This document shows, piece after piece, positions 9,984-18,229 of a stretch of 64,000 nt of DNA (position 1 is its first letter; each line of letters begins with the position of its first letter). This DNA is from Clostridium beijerinckii (lineage in GTDB: Bacteria > Bacillota > Clostridia > Clostridiales > Clostridiaceae): contig NZ_CP144906.1 of the NCBI RefSeq assembly GCF_036699995.1, forward strand, positions 3,545,001-3,609,000, written 5' to 3'. A program made the position numbers and the translations under genes. The notes beneath the pieces are model-generated. The model did no database searches and was not told where the DNA came from. It saw only the letters and a list, made by a program, of their open reading frames with translations.

Positions 9984-10208
9984 ATGGCTGTAACTAAAAC
10001 TATTGACTCTGTTTCTCTAAGTATTGAGGTTCAAAAAGGTCTAGACAAGGCCGGCGATCCAATTTATACCAAGAAAACTTTCTCAGGTATTAAAACAGAT
10101 GCTACACCTGAAAATGTCTATGCTATTGCAGATGCAATTAAAGGTGTTTTAGAAGCTAACACTAGAGATTACTTTATTAATGAATCTTCTAGTTTAGCAA
10201 ATGCTTAG
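9984..10208 (+). CDS. DUF1659-family small protein
   Basis: A 74-residue protein starting MAVTKTIDSVSLSIEVQKG and containing KTFSGIKTDATPENVYAIAD, which fits the DUF1659 pattern. No signal peptide or membrane segment is visible. The function of the family is unknown; in clostridia it is commonly paired with DUF2922, as it is here with the gene 71 bases downstream. AAAGGAGG lies nine bases upstream. The two are probably co-transcribed and followed by a large terminator. Confidence 0.75.
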   Translation: MAVTKTIDSVSLSIEVQKGLDKAGDPIYTKKTFSGIKTDATPENVYAIADAIKGVLEANTRDYFINESSSLANA

Positions 10209-10279
10209 GATCACTTTTTTAGGAAACTCTACTCACATTCGTTCACTTAAGTAAATTTTAAAGATTGGGGGGAAATTAA

Positions 10280-10498
10280 ATGGAATATACTTTAGCTATG
10301 ACTTTTTTAACTTCTGCTGGTGAAAAAAGCACTTTAAGTGTTTCTGGTGTTAAAACTACTCTTACAAAAGATGAAGTTAACGCACTTATGGACACTATAA
10401 TTTCAAAAAATGTTTTTAAAACTAAGGCTGGAGATCTAGTTAAGAAATCCGGTGCTCAGGTTACTCAAAGACAAGTTACTAAATATGAAGTAGCTTAG
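10280..10498 (+). CDS. DUF2922-family small protein
   Basis: A 72-residue protein matching DUF2922: it starts with YTLAMTFLTSAGEKSTLSVS, continues with a TLTKDEVNALMDTIISKNVF helix motif, and ends with a basic VTQRQVTKYEVA tail. The family has no known biochemical role. It follows the DUF1659 gene in the same direction and has its own GGGGGG-type ribosome binding site, so the pair forms a small operon. Confidence 0.75.
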   Translation: MEYTLAMTFLTSAGEKSTLSVSGVKTTLTKDEVNALMDTIISKNVFKTKAGDLVKKSGAQVTQRQVTKYEVA

Positions 10499-10512
10499 TT
10501 TTAGGTAAAATT

Positions 10513-10620
10513 ATAGAAGCTTACCATTCTTCGATATGCTCCCTTTATAGAAGCAGTTTTATTCTTTTAACTGTCTACTATAAATTGAGCATATCACTTA
10601 TATGGCGAGCTTCTATTTTT
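10513..10620. terminator. Large nested bidirectional terminator
   Basis: Nested inverted repeats: ATAGAAGCT (10513-10521) with AGCTTCTAT (10608-10616), GATATGCTC with GAGCATATC inside it, and AGCAGTT with AACTGT at the centre, followed by a T-rich tail. It separates the convergent DUF2922 and Rpn-type genes. Confidence 0.75.
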
Positions 10621-10646
10621 ATTAAATATGTTAGTAAATGGTGCAT

Positions 10647-11456
10647 TTAATTTTGGCTTAAAACCTGCCTAATCAGATCTATTTCTTCAATCTTTAATCC
10701 TGTTAAATCTCTAATAGTTTCATCATCCATGCCCTTTTGTATAGCAATCTTTGCTGTTTCTATAGCCTTTTCTTTTTTACCTTCATCTTTTATGATCTTA
10801 CCTAATTCAGTCATTTTTAACTCCTCCTTCACCTCTTCCAATTCTTTACCCTTCAAGAATTTACTTGCAAAAGCATACAACATTGATTCAATGTCATATC
10901 TAAAAGCACTATCTATATCCTTAACTATCTTTATTGCGTTTAATATTTTATCACTTCTACTTAATGCTCCGCCCATTATAGGCGTGAATGTCAATGCAAT
11001 CAAATCTTTCTTCTCTATTTTTTCATTATTTCTAATCTTGCTTGCTATTTGATTAAATACTTTATCTCCATCCCAGTTAGCCATCGATATTGCTTTAACA
11101 TTATAAGTATTTATTCCACTTTTATAAGAGCCTAATGGATTTTTTATGTTTCCAGAATACACAACATAAGTAACTATGTCTTTATTCATTTGAAGTTCAA
11201 ATAATGATTCATAAGCTTTGAATCTTCTTAAATCTGATATTCCCTTATCTGTAGTTTGAAACTCTAGATGTACATAGGTATCATCCTCCATTAAGAAAGT
11301 ATAATCCATAAACATATTTTTTGCTTCCAACACTACTATTTCAGTAGGACTTACTTCTTTTACTTTCTTTTCTATTCCAAAAAACTTTAAACCTTCTTCT
11401 GCAAAAACATCCATAGCTCGTTTCATTATCATATCTTCATAATTTATGCCTTTCAT
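10647..11456 (-). CDS. Rpn/PD-(D/E)XK family nuclease-transposase protein
   Basis: A 269-residue protein of the Rpn (recombination-promoting nuclease) or PD-(D/E)XK transposase type. The core DYTFLMEDDTYVHLEFQTTD (about 52-71) supplies the D...ExQ pattern in place of ExK, as is usual in this family. The C-terminal half is helical and ends with the typical lysine/glutamate-rich tail (KGMDDETIRDLTGLKIEEID). Family members nick or cut DNA and stimulate RecA-independent gene transfer, or are domesticated mobile elements. ATG 11456 is used, with AAGGAG seven bases upstream; a GTG two codons earlier is too close to that site. Confidence 0.8.
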   Translation of the reverse strand: MKGINYEDMIMKRAMDVFAEEGLKFFGIEKKVKEVSPTEIVVLEAKNMFMDYTFLMEDDTYVHLEFQTTDKGISDLRRFKAYESLFELQMNKDIVTYVVYSGNIKNPLGSYKSGINTYNVKAISMANWDGDKVFNQIASKIRNNEKIEKKDLIALTFTPIMGGALSRSDKILNAIKIVKDIDSAFRYDIESMLYAFASKFLKGKELEEVKEELKMTELGKIIKDEGKKEKAIETAKIAIQKGMDDETIRDLTGLKIEEIDLIRQVLSQN

Positions 11457-11577
11457 ATTCACGCTCCTTACTATATTGTCTATGTTTTTATTATAATCTA
11501 ATGGTATCTATATTTAAACTTTTATATTACTTTCTTAAATTAAACTTTTGTTTTAGCAAATAAATATATTTAGTTTA

Positions 11578-12330
11578 TTACTCCCCAATTTTTCTTCTTA
11601 TAAACTCTATCCCCTTTTGAAATACCATTGTTTTAATATTTATCTTTGTTTCACCACTAGGTACTGTGTATTTCTGCTCCAATACTCTAAAATATCCTAA
11701 GTCTACAAACTGTTGATACGGAATATTGTTTTTATCCAAAACTTTCTTTTCTCTTAAGAGTGAGAATAAATTATTTCTTCCCATTCCTCTTATAGCAAGA
11801 ACCTTTGCAACATGTCCCACTTCAATGCTATCTTTAGACCCTGCGACATCGTCATAAAATTCTCCTTTAGGCTCTAATAACTTTACCTTATTTTCAGCTT
11901 CCAGCCTTGCTTTTCTCTCTTCTTTTAACTTAGTAGCTGCTGCAATAAGTAAATCTGGATTATCTAATAATTCATCTGTAGCATACATTCCTGTTTTCCG
12001 TATGCTAGGCAATACCTCATCAAAGATCCATGCTTCAAATTTCTCTGCTCCAGGCAATTCTGATTTGGCTGCTAACCTGTAAATATCCCCTTCAGGAATT
12101 ACACTCATTTCTATATTTTGAATAACATCTGTTCCATCTTTCCTCTTTCCCGTAACTACCCCTATGTCGTGTTTCACGACACCCTTGCAATGCCTTAAAA
12201 TTGCATCTCTTGGGTTTTTATATCCCAAAGCTTTTGCTATATCAATCCCAACAGCATAATCTTTGTTATTAATTTTTAACCATCTTATTTCTCCAAATCT
12301 TTCATCTTTAAAAATTCGTAAACTCTCCAT
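11578..12330 (-). CDS. Phage antirepressor (BRO-N plus C-terminal ANT/KilAC-like domain)
   Basis: A 250-residue prophage protein. Residues 1-110 form the BRO-N domain (IRWLKINNKDYAVGIDIAKA, LGYKNPRDAILRHCKG, then SELPGAEKFEAWIFDEVLPS). Residues 165-250 resemble the phage antirepressor C-terminal domain (VGHVAKVLAIRGMGRNNLFS). Such proteins counteract a CI-type repressor during induction. AAAGGAG lies nine bases upstream. It is the most distal gene of the leftward early operon seen here. Confidence 0.85.
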   Translation of the reverse strand: MESLRIFKDERFGEIRWLKINNKDYAVGIDIAKALGYKNPRDAILRHCKGVVKHDIGVVTGKRKDGTDVIQNIEMSVIPEGDIYRLAAKSELPGAEKFEAWIFDEVLPSIRKTGMYATDELLDNPDLLIAAATKLKEERKARLEAENKVKLLEPKGEFYDDVAGSKDSIEVGHVAKVLAIRGMGRNNLFSLLREKKVLDKNNIPYQQFVDLGYFRVLEQKYTVPSGETKINIKTMVFQKGIEFIRRKIGE

Positions 12331-12354
12331 TTTGTTTATCTCCTTTTTATAGAT

Positions 12355-12597
12355 TTAATCTTGACCTAATGCCTTTTTGCACTCATCACAGACAAGTGCA
12401 TCTCTAAACTTTGAAATACCTTTATCATTTCCACAAAAGATGCAGCCTTTACTGTATTTCCTAACAACTACCTCATTATCAACCTTAATTATTTCCATAG
12501 AATCGCCATCATTAATTCCAAGTACCTTTCTTATTTCTTTTGGTATTACAATCCTTCCAAGTGGATCAAGCTTCCTTACTATTCCCGATGCTTTCAT
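12355..12597 (-). CDS. AbrB/SpoVT-type transition regulator with zinc ribbon
   Basis: An 80-residue DNA-binding protein. Residues 1-48 are a swapped-hairpin AbrB domain (GIVRKLDPLGRIVIPKEIRK). The tail holds two CxxC pairs (CIFCGNDKG, then CDECKK) that probably bind zinc. Prophage-borne AbrB-like proteins of this form are common in clostridia. It lies between the antirepressor and a small coiled-coil gene in the leftward operon. Confidence 0.85.
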   Translation of the reverse strand: MKASGIVRKLDPLGRIVIPKEIRKVLGINDGDSMEIIKVDNEVVVRKYSKGCIFCGNDKGISKFRDALVCDECKKALGQD

Positions 12598-12676
12598 TTT
12601 TACATTCCCCTCTACAAAATTATTTTCTTTTATATGCTTAAATCATTTCTTATATATCTCAAGTTTTATATATTTA

Positions 12677-12853
12677 CTAAGCCATCATAACCACAATATA
12701 TTGAGATGATTTCTTGCCTTGAATTACTCTTGTCTTTTCTTCTAATATCTTTATTTTCTTTTCTAAAATTAGATTTTCATAACCTAGTTTAATATTTTCT
12801 CCAGTAAGCTTTATATTTTCATTGATAATTTCCTCAATAGCTTTTTTATCCAT
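12677..12853 (-). CDS. Small prophage coiled-coil protein, 58 aa
   Basis: A 58-residue frame beginning MDKKAIEEIINENIKLTGEN and ending KSSQYIVVMMA. Nearly the whole length is a charged amphipathic helix with leucine/isoleucine spacing typical of a coiled coil. AAGGAG is 10 bases upstream of the ATG. It lies in the same direction as the flanking AbrB and DnaC-like genes, which supports it as real. I do not recognise its function. Confidence 0.65.
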   Translation of the reverse strand: MDKKAIEEIINENIKLTGENIKLGYENLILEKKIKILEEKTRVIQGKKSSQYIVVMMA

Positions 12854-12934
12854 ATCCTAAATACTCCTTAAATTTTCTTAATTTCTAGTCAAAATTTTGA
12901 CCTATTTAACCCAATAATTGCTGCGTATTGAATT

Positions 12935-13022
12935 TATCTTAATCTAAAATTATTATTTGGTGAATTTGCTTTAATCTATAGTTGTTGCGCATTTGAACTT
13001 ATTTTAATCTATAGTTATTGTG
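12935..13022. repeat. Short direct repeats at the 3' end of the loader gene
   Basis: The motif TTTAATCTATAGTTRTTG occurs at about 12970 and 13003, with a diverged form (TCTTAATCTAAAATTATT) at 12938. The rightmost copy is inside the last codons of the DnaC-like gene. Confidence 0.5.
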
Positions 13023-13799
13023 TATGTCTTTCTCAATTTCCACCACATAGTCCTTACTCATCTCATAAATTCTTGAGCCAACAGCTTCATCAAAATTTAG
13101 TAATCTTTCGATGCTAAATTCACTGCTAACTATGATTGGCAGAAAATTTAAATATCTATAATTAATGATTTCAAAGACTATATTTATATCACTTTCATTG
13201 ATTTTACCCTTAAAGAGATCATCAATGAGTAAAACCTCACATAGCTTATACTTTGAGATAGTCTTAACATAATATTCTTGGTCAAGGATGTTTTGTTTTA
13301 TCTTAGTAATTACATCTCTATAAGGCATGTACACAACTTTAATCTTCTGCTTTAACAAATTTAATCCAATGGCAACACTGAGATGAGTTTTGCCACTGCC
13401 TACCTGACCACAAAGTAGAATGCTATTTCTTCTGCTACTTCTAATTTCATCAAAATCAGTGCAATAAGCTGCTGATGTATCCTTTGCTCTTTGAGAAGCT
13501 CTATTCCACACCTTAAAATTAGCAAAAGTATGCTTTGTCATTTCAACATTAATTCCTGAATGCTTCCATTCATTTTTTACCTTCTCAATTTCTCTACACT
13601 CACAGCTAACTGCAAGGGGCTGCCTATTTTCTTGTGGAATAAGTACCCACCCAGTATCACAGCATTTATCACACTTATATGAGGCTTTTTTCAGCTTTTT
13701 TTCGCTGCTCATCTGTAAGGCTTCGTGGCTCCTTTGGTTTGAATCCTGCAAATTTGTTTTTATCTGGGTTACTATTCTTTCCATAGCTTCTATTGACAT
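12999..13799 (-). CDS. DnaC/DnaI-like helicase loader (AAA+ ATPase)
   Basis: A 266-residue loader. An N-terminal zinc motif (CDKCCDTGW, then CEC; residues 43-68) precedes the AAA+ core with Walker A GQVGSGKTH (131-139) and Walker B CEVLLIDDLF (187-196). It would deliver replicative helicase to the prophage origin together with the DnaD-like protein encoded just upstream. The start has AAGGAGG nine bases before it. This places the first 125 bases inside the 3' end of the upstream gene, in another frame. The next internal ATG (13712) has a poorer site, so the long overlap appears real. Confidence 0.85.
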   Translation of the reverse strand: MSIEAMERIVTQIKTNLQDSNQRSHEALQMSSEKKLKKASYKCDKCCDTGWVLIPQENRQPLAVSCECREIEKVKNEWKHSGINVEMTKHTFANFKVWNRASQRAKDTSAAYCTDFDEIRSSRRNSILLCGQVGSGKTHLSVAIGLNLLKQKIKVVYMPYRDVITKIKQNILDQEYYVKTISKYKLCEVLLIDDLFKGKINESDINIVFEIINYRYLNFLPIIVSSEFSIERLLNFDEAVGSRIYEMSKDYVVEIEKDIHNNYRLK

Positions 13800-14661
13800 T
13801 TTTCTTTACCTCCTTGTCATCTGGATATCCTTCTCTTCTCCAATTTTTCAGTATGCCTTCAATGTAAGTCATATTAGGTTTATTAGCTTTTAATGCTATA
13901 TCTATAGCCATCTTTACATATTCTTGACCATGCACCCCTATAGCTAACTTAAGTGCACCTAAATTAAGAACATTAGGTATTCCAGTTATTAGTTCACAAT
14001 ACTTAGCAAGTTCAATAGATTTAGAATTTATATCATCTTCTTTCTTTATCTCTCTATCTTTATTATTCTCATTCTTAATCTTGTTCTTATTCTCTCTCTT
14101 ATTCTGCACCGTTACAGTAACGTTACTTTTATCATCTGTAACGTTACAAGATTTTTTTGTAATGTCACAAATATCATTTGTAACTTCAATGCTATATTCT
14201 TTACTTTCAGCAGAGCTATGTTCTTCAATTTCAACACTAGTTTCTTCACTTCCATTAACTACAGCTTCAAGTTGTTTTTTCTTTTCTCTGTGGTTTTGAA
14301 CTCTTTTTCTATTTTGATCTCTAACTCTGTCCATTCCCTCAACATTTTGGTGTCTTTCCCAATTCACTATTCTGATTACGTTATTTTCAGCTATCTCAAT
14401 CATTTGAAAATCTGATAATACTTTAAGTGCAAGTCTTATAGACGCTAGAGGCCTTGAGAATATTGTAGATAACATTTCATCAGTATATGGGATATTCTCA
14501 TTTAGATATATAAGTCCATTAGCATTAGTTTTGCCAGCTTGTATAAGTAATCTTATCCATAAATAATGAATAGTATCTCTCTCTGGCATTGCATCCACTA
14601 ATTTCATCTTTTCATCATCATGCATGTTAGTAGATAACTTAATCCATTTAATATCTGACAT
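13675..14661 (-). CDS. Phage replisome organiser / DnaD-like initiator
   Basis: A 328-residue replication protein. Residues 1-120 match the phage replisome organiser N-terminal winged helix (SDIKWIKLSTNMHDDEKMKL). Residues about 210-290 form a DnaD-type domain ending in the YxxxILKNWRREG motif (MTYIEGILKNWRREGYPD). A polar, low-complexity linker joins them. It would bind the origin and recruit the loader encoded downstream. ATG 14661 is preferred over the GTG three codons earlier because GGAG is 10 bases upstream. Confidence 0.85.
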   Translation of the reverse strand: MSDIKWIKLSTNMHDDEKMKLVDAMPERDTIHYLWIRLLIQAGKTNANGLIYLNENIPYTDEMLSTIFSRPLASIRLALKVLSDFQMIEIAENNVIRIVNWERHQNVEGMDRVRDQNRKRVQNHREKKKQLEAVVNGSEETSVEIEEHSSAESKEYSIEVTNDICDITKKSCNVTDDKSNVTVTVQNKRENKNKIKNENNKDREIKKEDDINSKSIELAKYCELITGIPNVLNLGALKLAIGVHGQEYVKMAIDIALKANKPNMTYIEGILKNWRREGYPDDKEVKKNVNRSYGKNSNPDKNKFAGFKPKEPRSLTDEQRKKAEKSLI

Positions 14662-14745
14662 GTTTCTCACGCTCCTCTAAAAGAAATAGTCTAAATTTTT
14701 TGATTCCATCCTTAATGGTATTGATTCCATGGAAATACACACATC

Positions 14746-14816
14746 TATCTGATGTCTAGCCGTTCTAATACTCCCATATATTCTGATTGGAGCTACGAAC
14801 GGCACGACCCCAGATA
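14746..14816 (-). ncRNA. Structured leader upstream of the DnaD-like gene (candidate)
   Basis: On the minus strand nested complementary segments are TATCTG/CAGATA (outer; 14811-14816 and 14746-14751), GCCGTTC/GAACGGC (14797-14803 and 14759-14765) and CTCC/GGAG near the loop. The GC content is well above its surroundings. It sits between recT and the DnaD-like gene, about 85 bases before the latter's start. I do not recognise it as a known RNA family; it could be a leader structure, a terminator-like attenuator or a small RNA. Confidence 0.4.
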
Positions 14817-14918
14817 AGTTCAACTAAATTCATCTTAAATATAAAATTTAACATGAAAATTTTTACTTTATATATACTCTAAGTATTTTTAAATCCAAAC
14901 TGTAAACCTCTCAATAAT

Positions 14919-15689
14919 TTAATTTCCATTAATAAATTTATCTGTATTAATGTCTTCTAAATAAGCCCTTTGCATTTCAGCACTTAACCTTCCCCATTTT
15001 GAAAGCATATTTCTCATTACTGTTCTTTTAGCCATAGCCTTATAATCATTATTCCATCTTGGATCTCCATTAAAGGAATTATTCCTAAACGAATCCATAT
15101 TCTCTTTGCTCCAATAAACATATTTTCTAAAGCCATTTACCATCTCAAAATATCCTGCATACCCTATAACTGCATCTGACTTTTTAGCTGAAACATCTAT
15201 ACTAAATTCTTCAGTTAATGGATTCCATGATTTTAGCTGCCCTTCGTAAACTTCAATTACATTTATAGCTTTATACTCCCCTGTTCTAAGTAATAATTGA
15301 ATATATCCCTTATATCCAAGCTGAAAATTTGCTTTCTTCTTATAAGGAATAATCCAGACATACTCCAAATTTTTATCGATAGATAAATCTAAGGAAGCTG
15401 CAATCATACATGCATCAATTATTGATCTAGGTTCACATTCAATAAACAGAGAACCCAAGTCTGCGCTTTTGTATGAATCGCTTGCTCCTAAGGCGTTAGG
15501 TGTAGGAGTTTCCTTAACTAAATTTATTATTGAATTTATATACTCAAAAGCTTTATCTTTTAAAACTTCTGTAAACTTTGACTTTATCTCATCACTATTT
15601 ATTAAATTTTTGAATATAGTTTCTTGAACATTTACTGTGCTTTGTTCTTTTTCAATCAATTGATTTTTTAAACTGCTATTAGTTGCCAT
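14919..15689 (-). CDS. recT: RecT-family single-strand annealing protein
   Basis: A 256-residue RecT homologue that anneals complementary DNA strands in phage recombination. Family signatures are IIDACMIAASLDLSIDKNLE, YVWIIPYKKKANFQLGYKGY and a basic C-terminal stretch (RWNNDYKAMAKRTVMRNMLS). It is the usual partner of the YqaJ exonuclease encoded 60 bases upstream. ATG 15689 is used, with GAGAGGG about 10 bases upstream; a GTG two codons earlier is too near. Confidence 0.9.
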   Translation of the reverse strand: MATNSSLKNQLIEKEQSTVNVQETIFKNLINSDEIKSKFTEVLKDKAFEYINSIINLVKETPTPNALGASDSYKSADLGSLFIECEPRSIIDACMIAASLDLSIDKNLEYVWIIPYKKKANFQLGYKGYIQLLLRTGEYKAINVIEVYEGQLKSWNPLTEEFSIDVSAKKSDAVIGYAGYFEMVNGFRKYVYWSKENMDSFRNNSFNGDPRWNNDYKAMAKRTVMRNMLSKWGRLSAEMQRAYLEDINTDKFINGN

Positions 15690-15748
15690 AAACACAACAC
15701 CCTCTCTTTATTTAGATAAATAATTAGTTTAATATGTTTTATCATTAA

Positions 15749-16663
15749 CTAACTAGAAATCTCCTTAATTTCAAATCTTCTGCTCATAGACTGTTTGCAA
15801 ACTTCTTTATAAATCTCAGGATATTTTTCTTTTAAAACCTTACTATCTATCCTATTTGAAGTTACTCCCTTCCAAATTACTTGGAACTTTTCCACAATTC
15901 CTTTTTCAGCATTTCCAAGCTGATTTTTTAGATTGTTTTCTATAACTTTAAGAGATTCATCTAGAATCTTCATTTGATTTTTTATGTTTAAATATTCATT
16001 TATCTTGTCCTTATACTCTTCCTTCAAGTTAACTTCTAACGTCTTATCTATACTTTTAAAAGTCTTGCTTAAATATTTACTAGCTGCTTCACTTCCATCA
16101 AGCTTTGGTGGAATTCTTTTTTGAACATGATTGATCCAAAAATCTTTTTCAGCTTCAACTATCATAGAAATTAATTCCTCATCACGCTTAATCTCTTTAT
16201 ACACAAACCTTTGTCCTCCTATTAATGCCGCTATATAACAAGTATCAGCACCCAAGACCTCCATATAATGCTGACATTGAAGTATGTGACTAGGTGGAAT
16301 TTCTTCACCATCCCATTCCTTTGCTCTAAAGGCATTCACCGTTGTGCATTCCAGCAGCGAATTTTCACCAACAATTCTTCTATCAATATTACCCATCATA
16401 AATTCATGAGTCTTATGAACTAACTGCCTTTTATCCTTCCTTACCTTCTTGCCACTCCTTATTGAAAATTCTCTTGCCACGACTTCCTCTAAGGTATTTC
16501 CAAAGTAAGATGATTCATTAGACTCCTTCACTTCTCTAATTTCTTCTGTCTTGTCCACATAAACTTCAAAAGGACTTTTCCACCTATTAACTCCCATAAT
16601 GGCTCCAACATCAGAACCTCCAATTCCCTTTTGCCTTTCCTTAAGCCATTGTAATTTATCCAT
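15749..16663 (-). CDS. YqaJ-like phage exonuclease, catalytic lysine apparently lost
   Basis: A 304-residue lambda-exonuclease-type protein that normally produces 3' overhangs for RecT. Residues 10-40 carry the YqaJ opening (RQKGIGGSDVGAIMGVNRWK) and a later QCQHYMEVLGADTCYIAALI segment carries the QxxHY motif. The catalytic ExK position reads LLECTTVNAF (ECTT) where I expect ECKT, so the lysine codon AAA appears to be ACA. The protein may be inactive. ATG 16663 has AGAGG nine bases upstream. It is the first gene after the repeat array and precedes recT. Confidence 0.8.
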   Translation of the reverse strand: MDKLQWLKERQKGIGGSDVGAIMGVNRWKSPFEVYVDKTEEIREVKESNESSYFGNTLEEVVAREFSIRSGKKVRKDKRQLVHKTHEFMMGNIDRRIVGENSLLECTTVNAFRAKEWDGEEIPPSHILQCQHYMEVLGADTCYIAALIGGQRFVYKEIKRDEELISMIVEAEKDFWINHVQKRIPPKLDGSEAASKYLSKTFKSIDKTLEVNLKEEYKDKINEYLNIKNQMKILDESLKVIENNLKNQLGNAEKGIVEKFQVIWKGVTSNRIDSKVLKEKYPEIYKEVCKQSMSRRFEIKEISS

Positions 16664-16828
16664 TCCCTTCACCTCTCAATGAAACACTCTAAATTAAAAT
16701 TAATTTCCACTAAAATCATCAAGTCTAATGCTTTTATTTTTATCTACATGTTTAAAAATTTGAAAACTGTACATAACTATAATCAGCCAACCGTTCGTTC
16801 CGTGCAACACTTAGTTTAAAAAATTAAA

Positions 16829-17090
16829 CACCTTTTAAAAAGCGCGTAGCGCAACCAAGAACAATTCACTTTTAAAAAAAGTGCTAAGCACGATCAAGAA
16901 CAATTCACCTTTTAAAAAAGCAGCTATGCTGCAACTAAAATCATTTCCACCTTTTGAAAAAGTGCAAAGTACAATCAGGAACTTTTTACCTTATAAAAAA
17001 AGCATCTATACTGTAACTAGAATCAATTCACCTATGAAAAGGTGCATTGCACAATAACAACTTTTCATCTTACAAAATGTGCTCCTATAT
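16829..17090. repeat. Tandem array of about seven 37-42 base units, each with a mini-hairpin
   Basis: Units begin at 16829, 16867, 16906, 16948, 16987, 17029 and 17066 with CACCTTTTAAAAA-like sequence, then a small stem, then AAYCARGAACAATT-like sequence. Stems are GCGC/GCGC, GTGC/GCAC, GCAGC/GCTGC, GTGC/GTAC (one G-U pair) and GTGC/GCAC with three-base loops; two units are decayed. The stem sequences change on both sides together. On the minus strand each stem is followed by a run of T. The array lies between the Cro-like gene and yqaJ, in the early operon's leader. A lone copy is at 25728. The rest of 16664-17171 has no gene. Confidence 0.85.
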
Positions 17091-17171
17091 AAAACGAACA
17101 AGAAACATAATTATAGACTTTTAATCAAAATTAATGTCATTTTATCTTTAATAATTAATAGTTATAAGCTG

Positions 17172-17384
17172 TTAACTTAAAAATATATACTTTCTGTAAT
17201 TAATTTTTTTATCATCGCAATACTTAATTATATTTGTAATAACCTTTATTCCTGCTTTACCATTTCCATTTGCTATTCGCCATATGGTACTTGGTGCTAA
17301 ATCAAGATTGCGAGCACATTTATTAAAGTTACCATCAAACTGCTCATCAACAAATTTTTTAACTGATTCTTTTGTTGTATTCAT
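17172..17384 (-). CDS. Cro-like XRE-type regulator
   Basis: A 70-residue protein with one helix-turn-helix (NFNKCARNLDLAPSTIWRIA, residues 19-38), the size and place of a phage Cro. It diverges from the CI-like gene across a 217-base control region and would start the leftward early operon. GGGAGG lies seven bases upstream of the ATG. Confidence 0.75.
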   Translation of the reverse strand: MNTTKESVKKFVDEQFDGNFNKCARNLDLAPSTIWRIANGNGKAGIKVITNIIKYCDDKKINYRKYIFLS

Positions 17385-17399
17385 ATATTAACCTCCCAT

Positions 17400-17560
17400 T
17401 CTCCTTGCGCAATATTCCTTACACGCAATATTATAATCCCACTGTTTCTTAAACGCAACACTTTTTTTACTATTTTTTTACTTATCATTGCATTTACGCA
17501 ATAAATTATTTAAAATTAATATAATATATGTACGCACATCCGTTCGTTGGATGTTAATAA
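17400..17560. promoter_or_regulatory. Divergent lysogeny switch with repeated operator-like motifs
   Basis: The region between the cro-like and CI-like genes contains four related motifs: GCGCAATATT (17406), ACGCAATATT (17422), AACGCAACA (17452) and TACGCAATAA (17493). A palindrome CATCC-GTTCGTT-GGATG lies near 17537-17553, and a CCGTTCGTTCCG relative is at about 16789. These are good candidates for Cro/CI operators. The repressor, promoters and spacing suggest a standard temperate switch. Confidence 0.6.
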
Positions 17561-17601
17561 TAAATTTGGACTCTCACTTATTACTTAAAGGAGTTGATTA
17601 T

Positions 17602-18072
17602 ATGTTTAATGCCGAATTACTTAGTAGTTTAATAAAAGAAGCACAAGGTGATATTTCTTTAAACAACTTTGCTAGTCAATGCAAAATAAGCTCTAGCACG
17701 TTATCAAGAATTATAAACAATAAAAATTCTTGTCCACCAGCGCCTAGCACATTACAAAAAATTGCTTCTGTTGCACACAATGGTGTCACTTATGCTGACC
17801 TTATGGCCGCTGCTGGTTATATAAATGATGGCGAAACACCTGTAGAAATTCCAGATGCAACTAATACTGTTTTATCCAAAAAAGATGAAAGAGACATTGC
17901 AAAAAGAATTGAAGCATTAAAAGAAGATTTACTAAATGGTGAAGGGCTCATGCTTTCAGGAAATCCTATGTCACCTGAAGCTATTGAAAGTTTAATAGAA
18001 GCCTTATCTTCTGGAATACGTCAAGCAAAGATTGCAAATAAAAAATATACACCTAATAAATATAAGAAATAA
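17602..18072 (+). CDS. CI-like XRE repressor
   Basis: A 156-residue repressor. Residues 18-40 hold the helix-turn-helix (NNFASQCKISSSTLSRIINN). There is no LexA/Ser-Lys autoprotease domain; instead the protein is followed by an ImmA/IrrE protease gene, the usual arrangement for repressors removed by that protease. ATG 17602 has AAAGGAG eight bases upstream; an open frame upstream of it has no ribosome binding site and crosses the operator region. Confidence 0.8.
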   Translation: MFNAELLSSLIKEAQGDISLNNFASQCKISSSTLSRIINNKNSCPPAPSTLQKIASVAHNGVTYADLMAAAGYINDGETPVEIPDATNTVLSKKDERDIAKRIEALKEDLLNGEGLMLSGNPMSPEAIESLIEALSSGIRQAKIANKKYTPNKYKK

Positions 18073-18229
18073 ATAAGAATGATAACTTTTCATCTAAGAT
18101 ATTGGTTAAATTATAGATATTCCTATGCATATATAACTTTAGAATTACTACAAAGCAGGTACAGAATGCGTTTTAAGCCTTCTGTATTTGTACTACTTTA
18201 CTATGGTAACTATTACGGGGGTGGCTTTT

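Noticed and set aside
14746..14816. tRNA gene
   Set aside because: The stem-loop lacks a D-arm, anticodon arm and T-loop sequence.
16829..17090. CRISPR array
   Set aside because: Units are degenerate, spacer-like parts are not variable unique sequence, and there are no cas genes.
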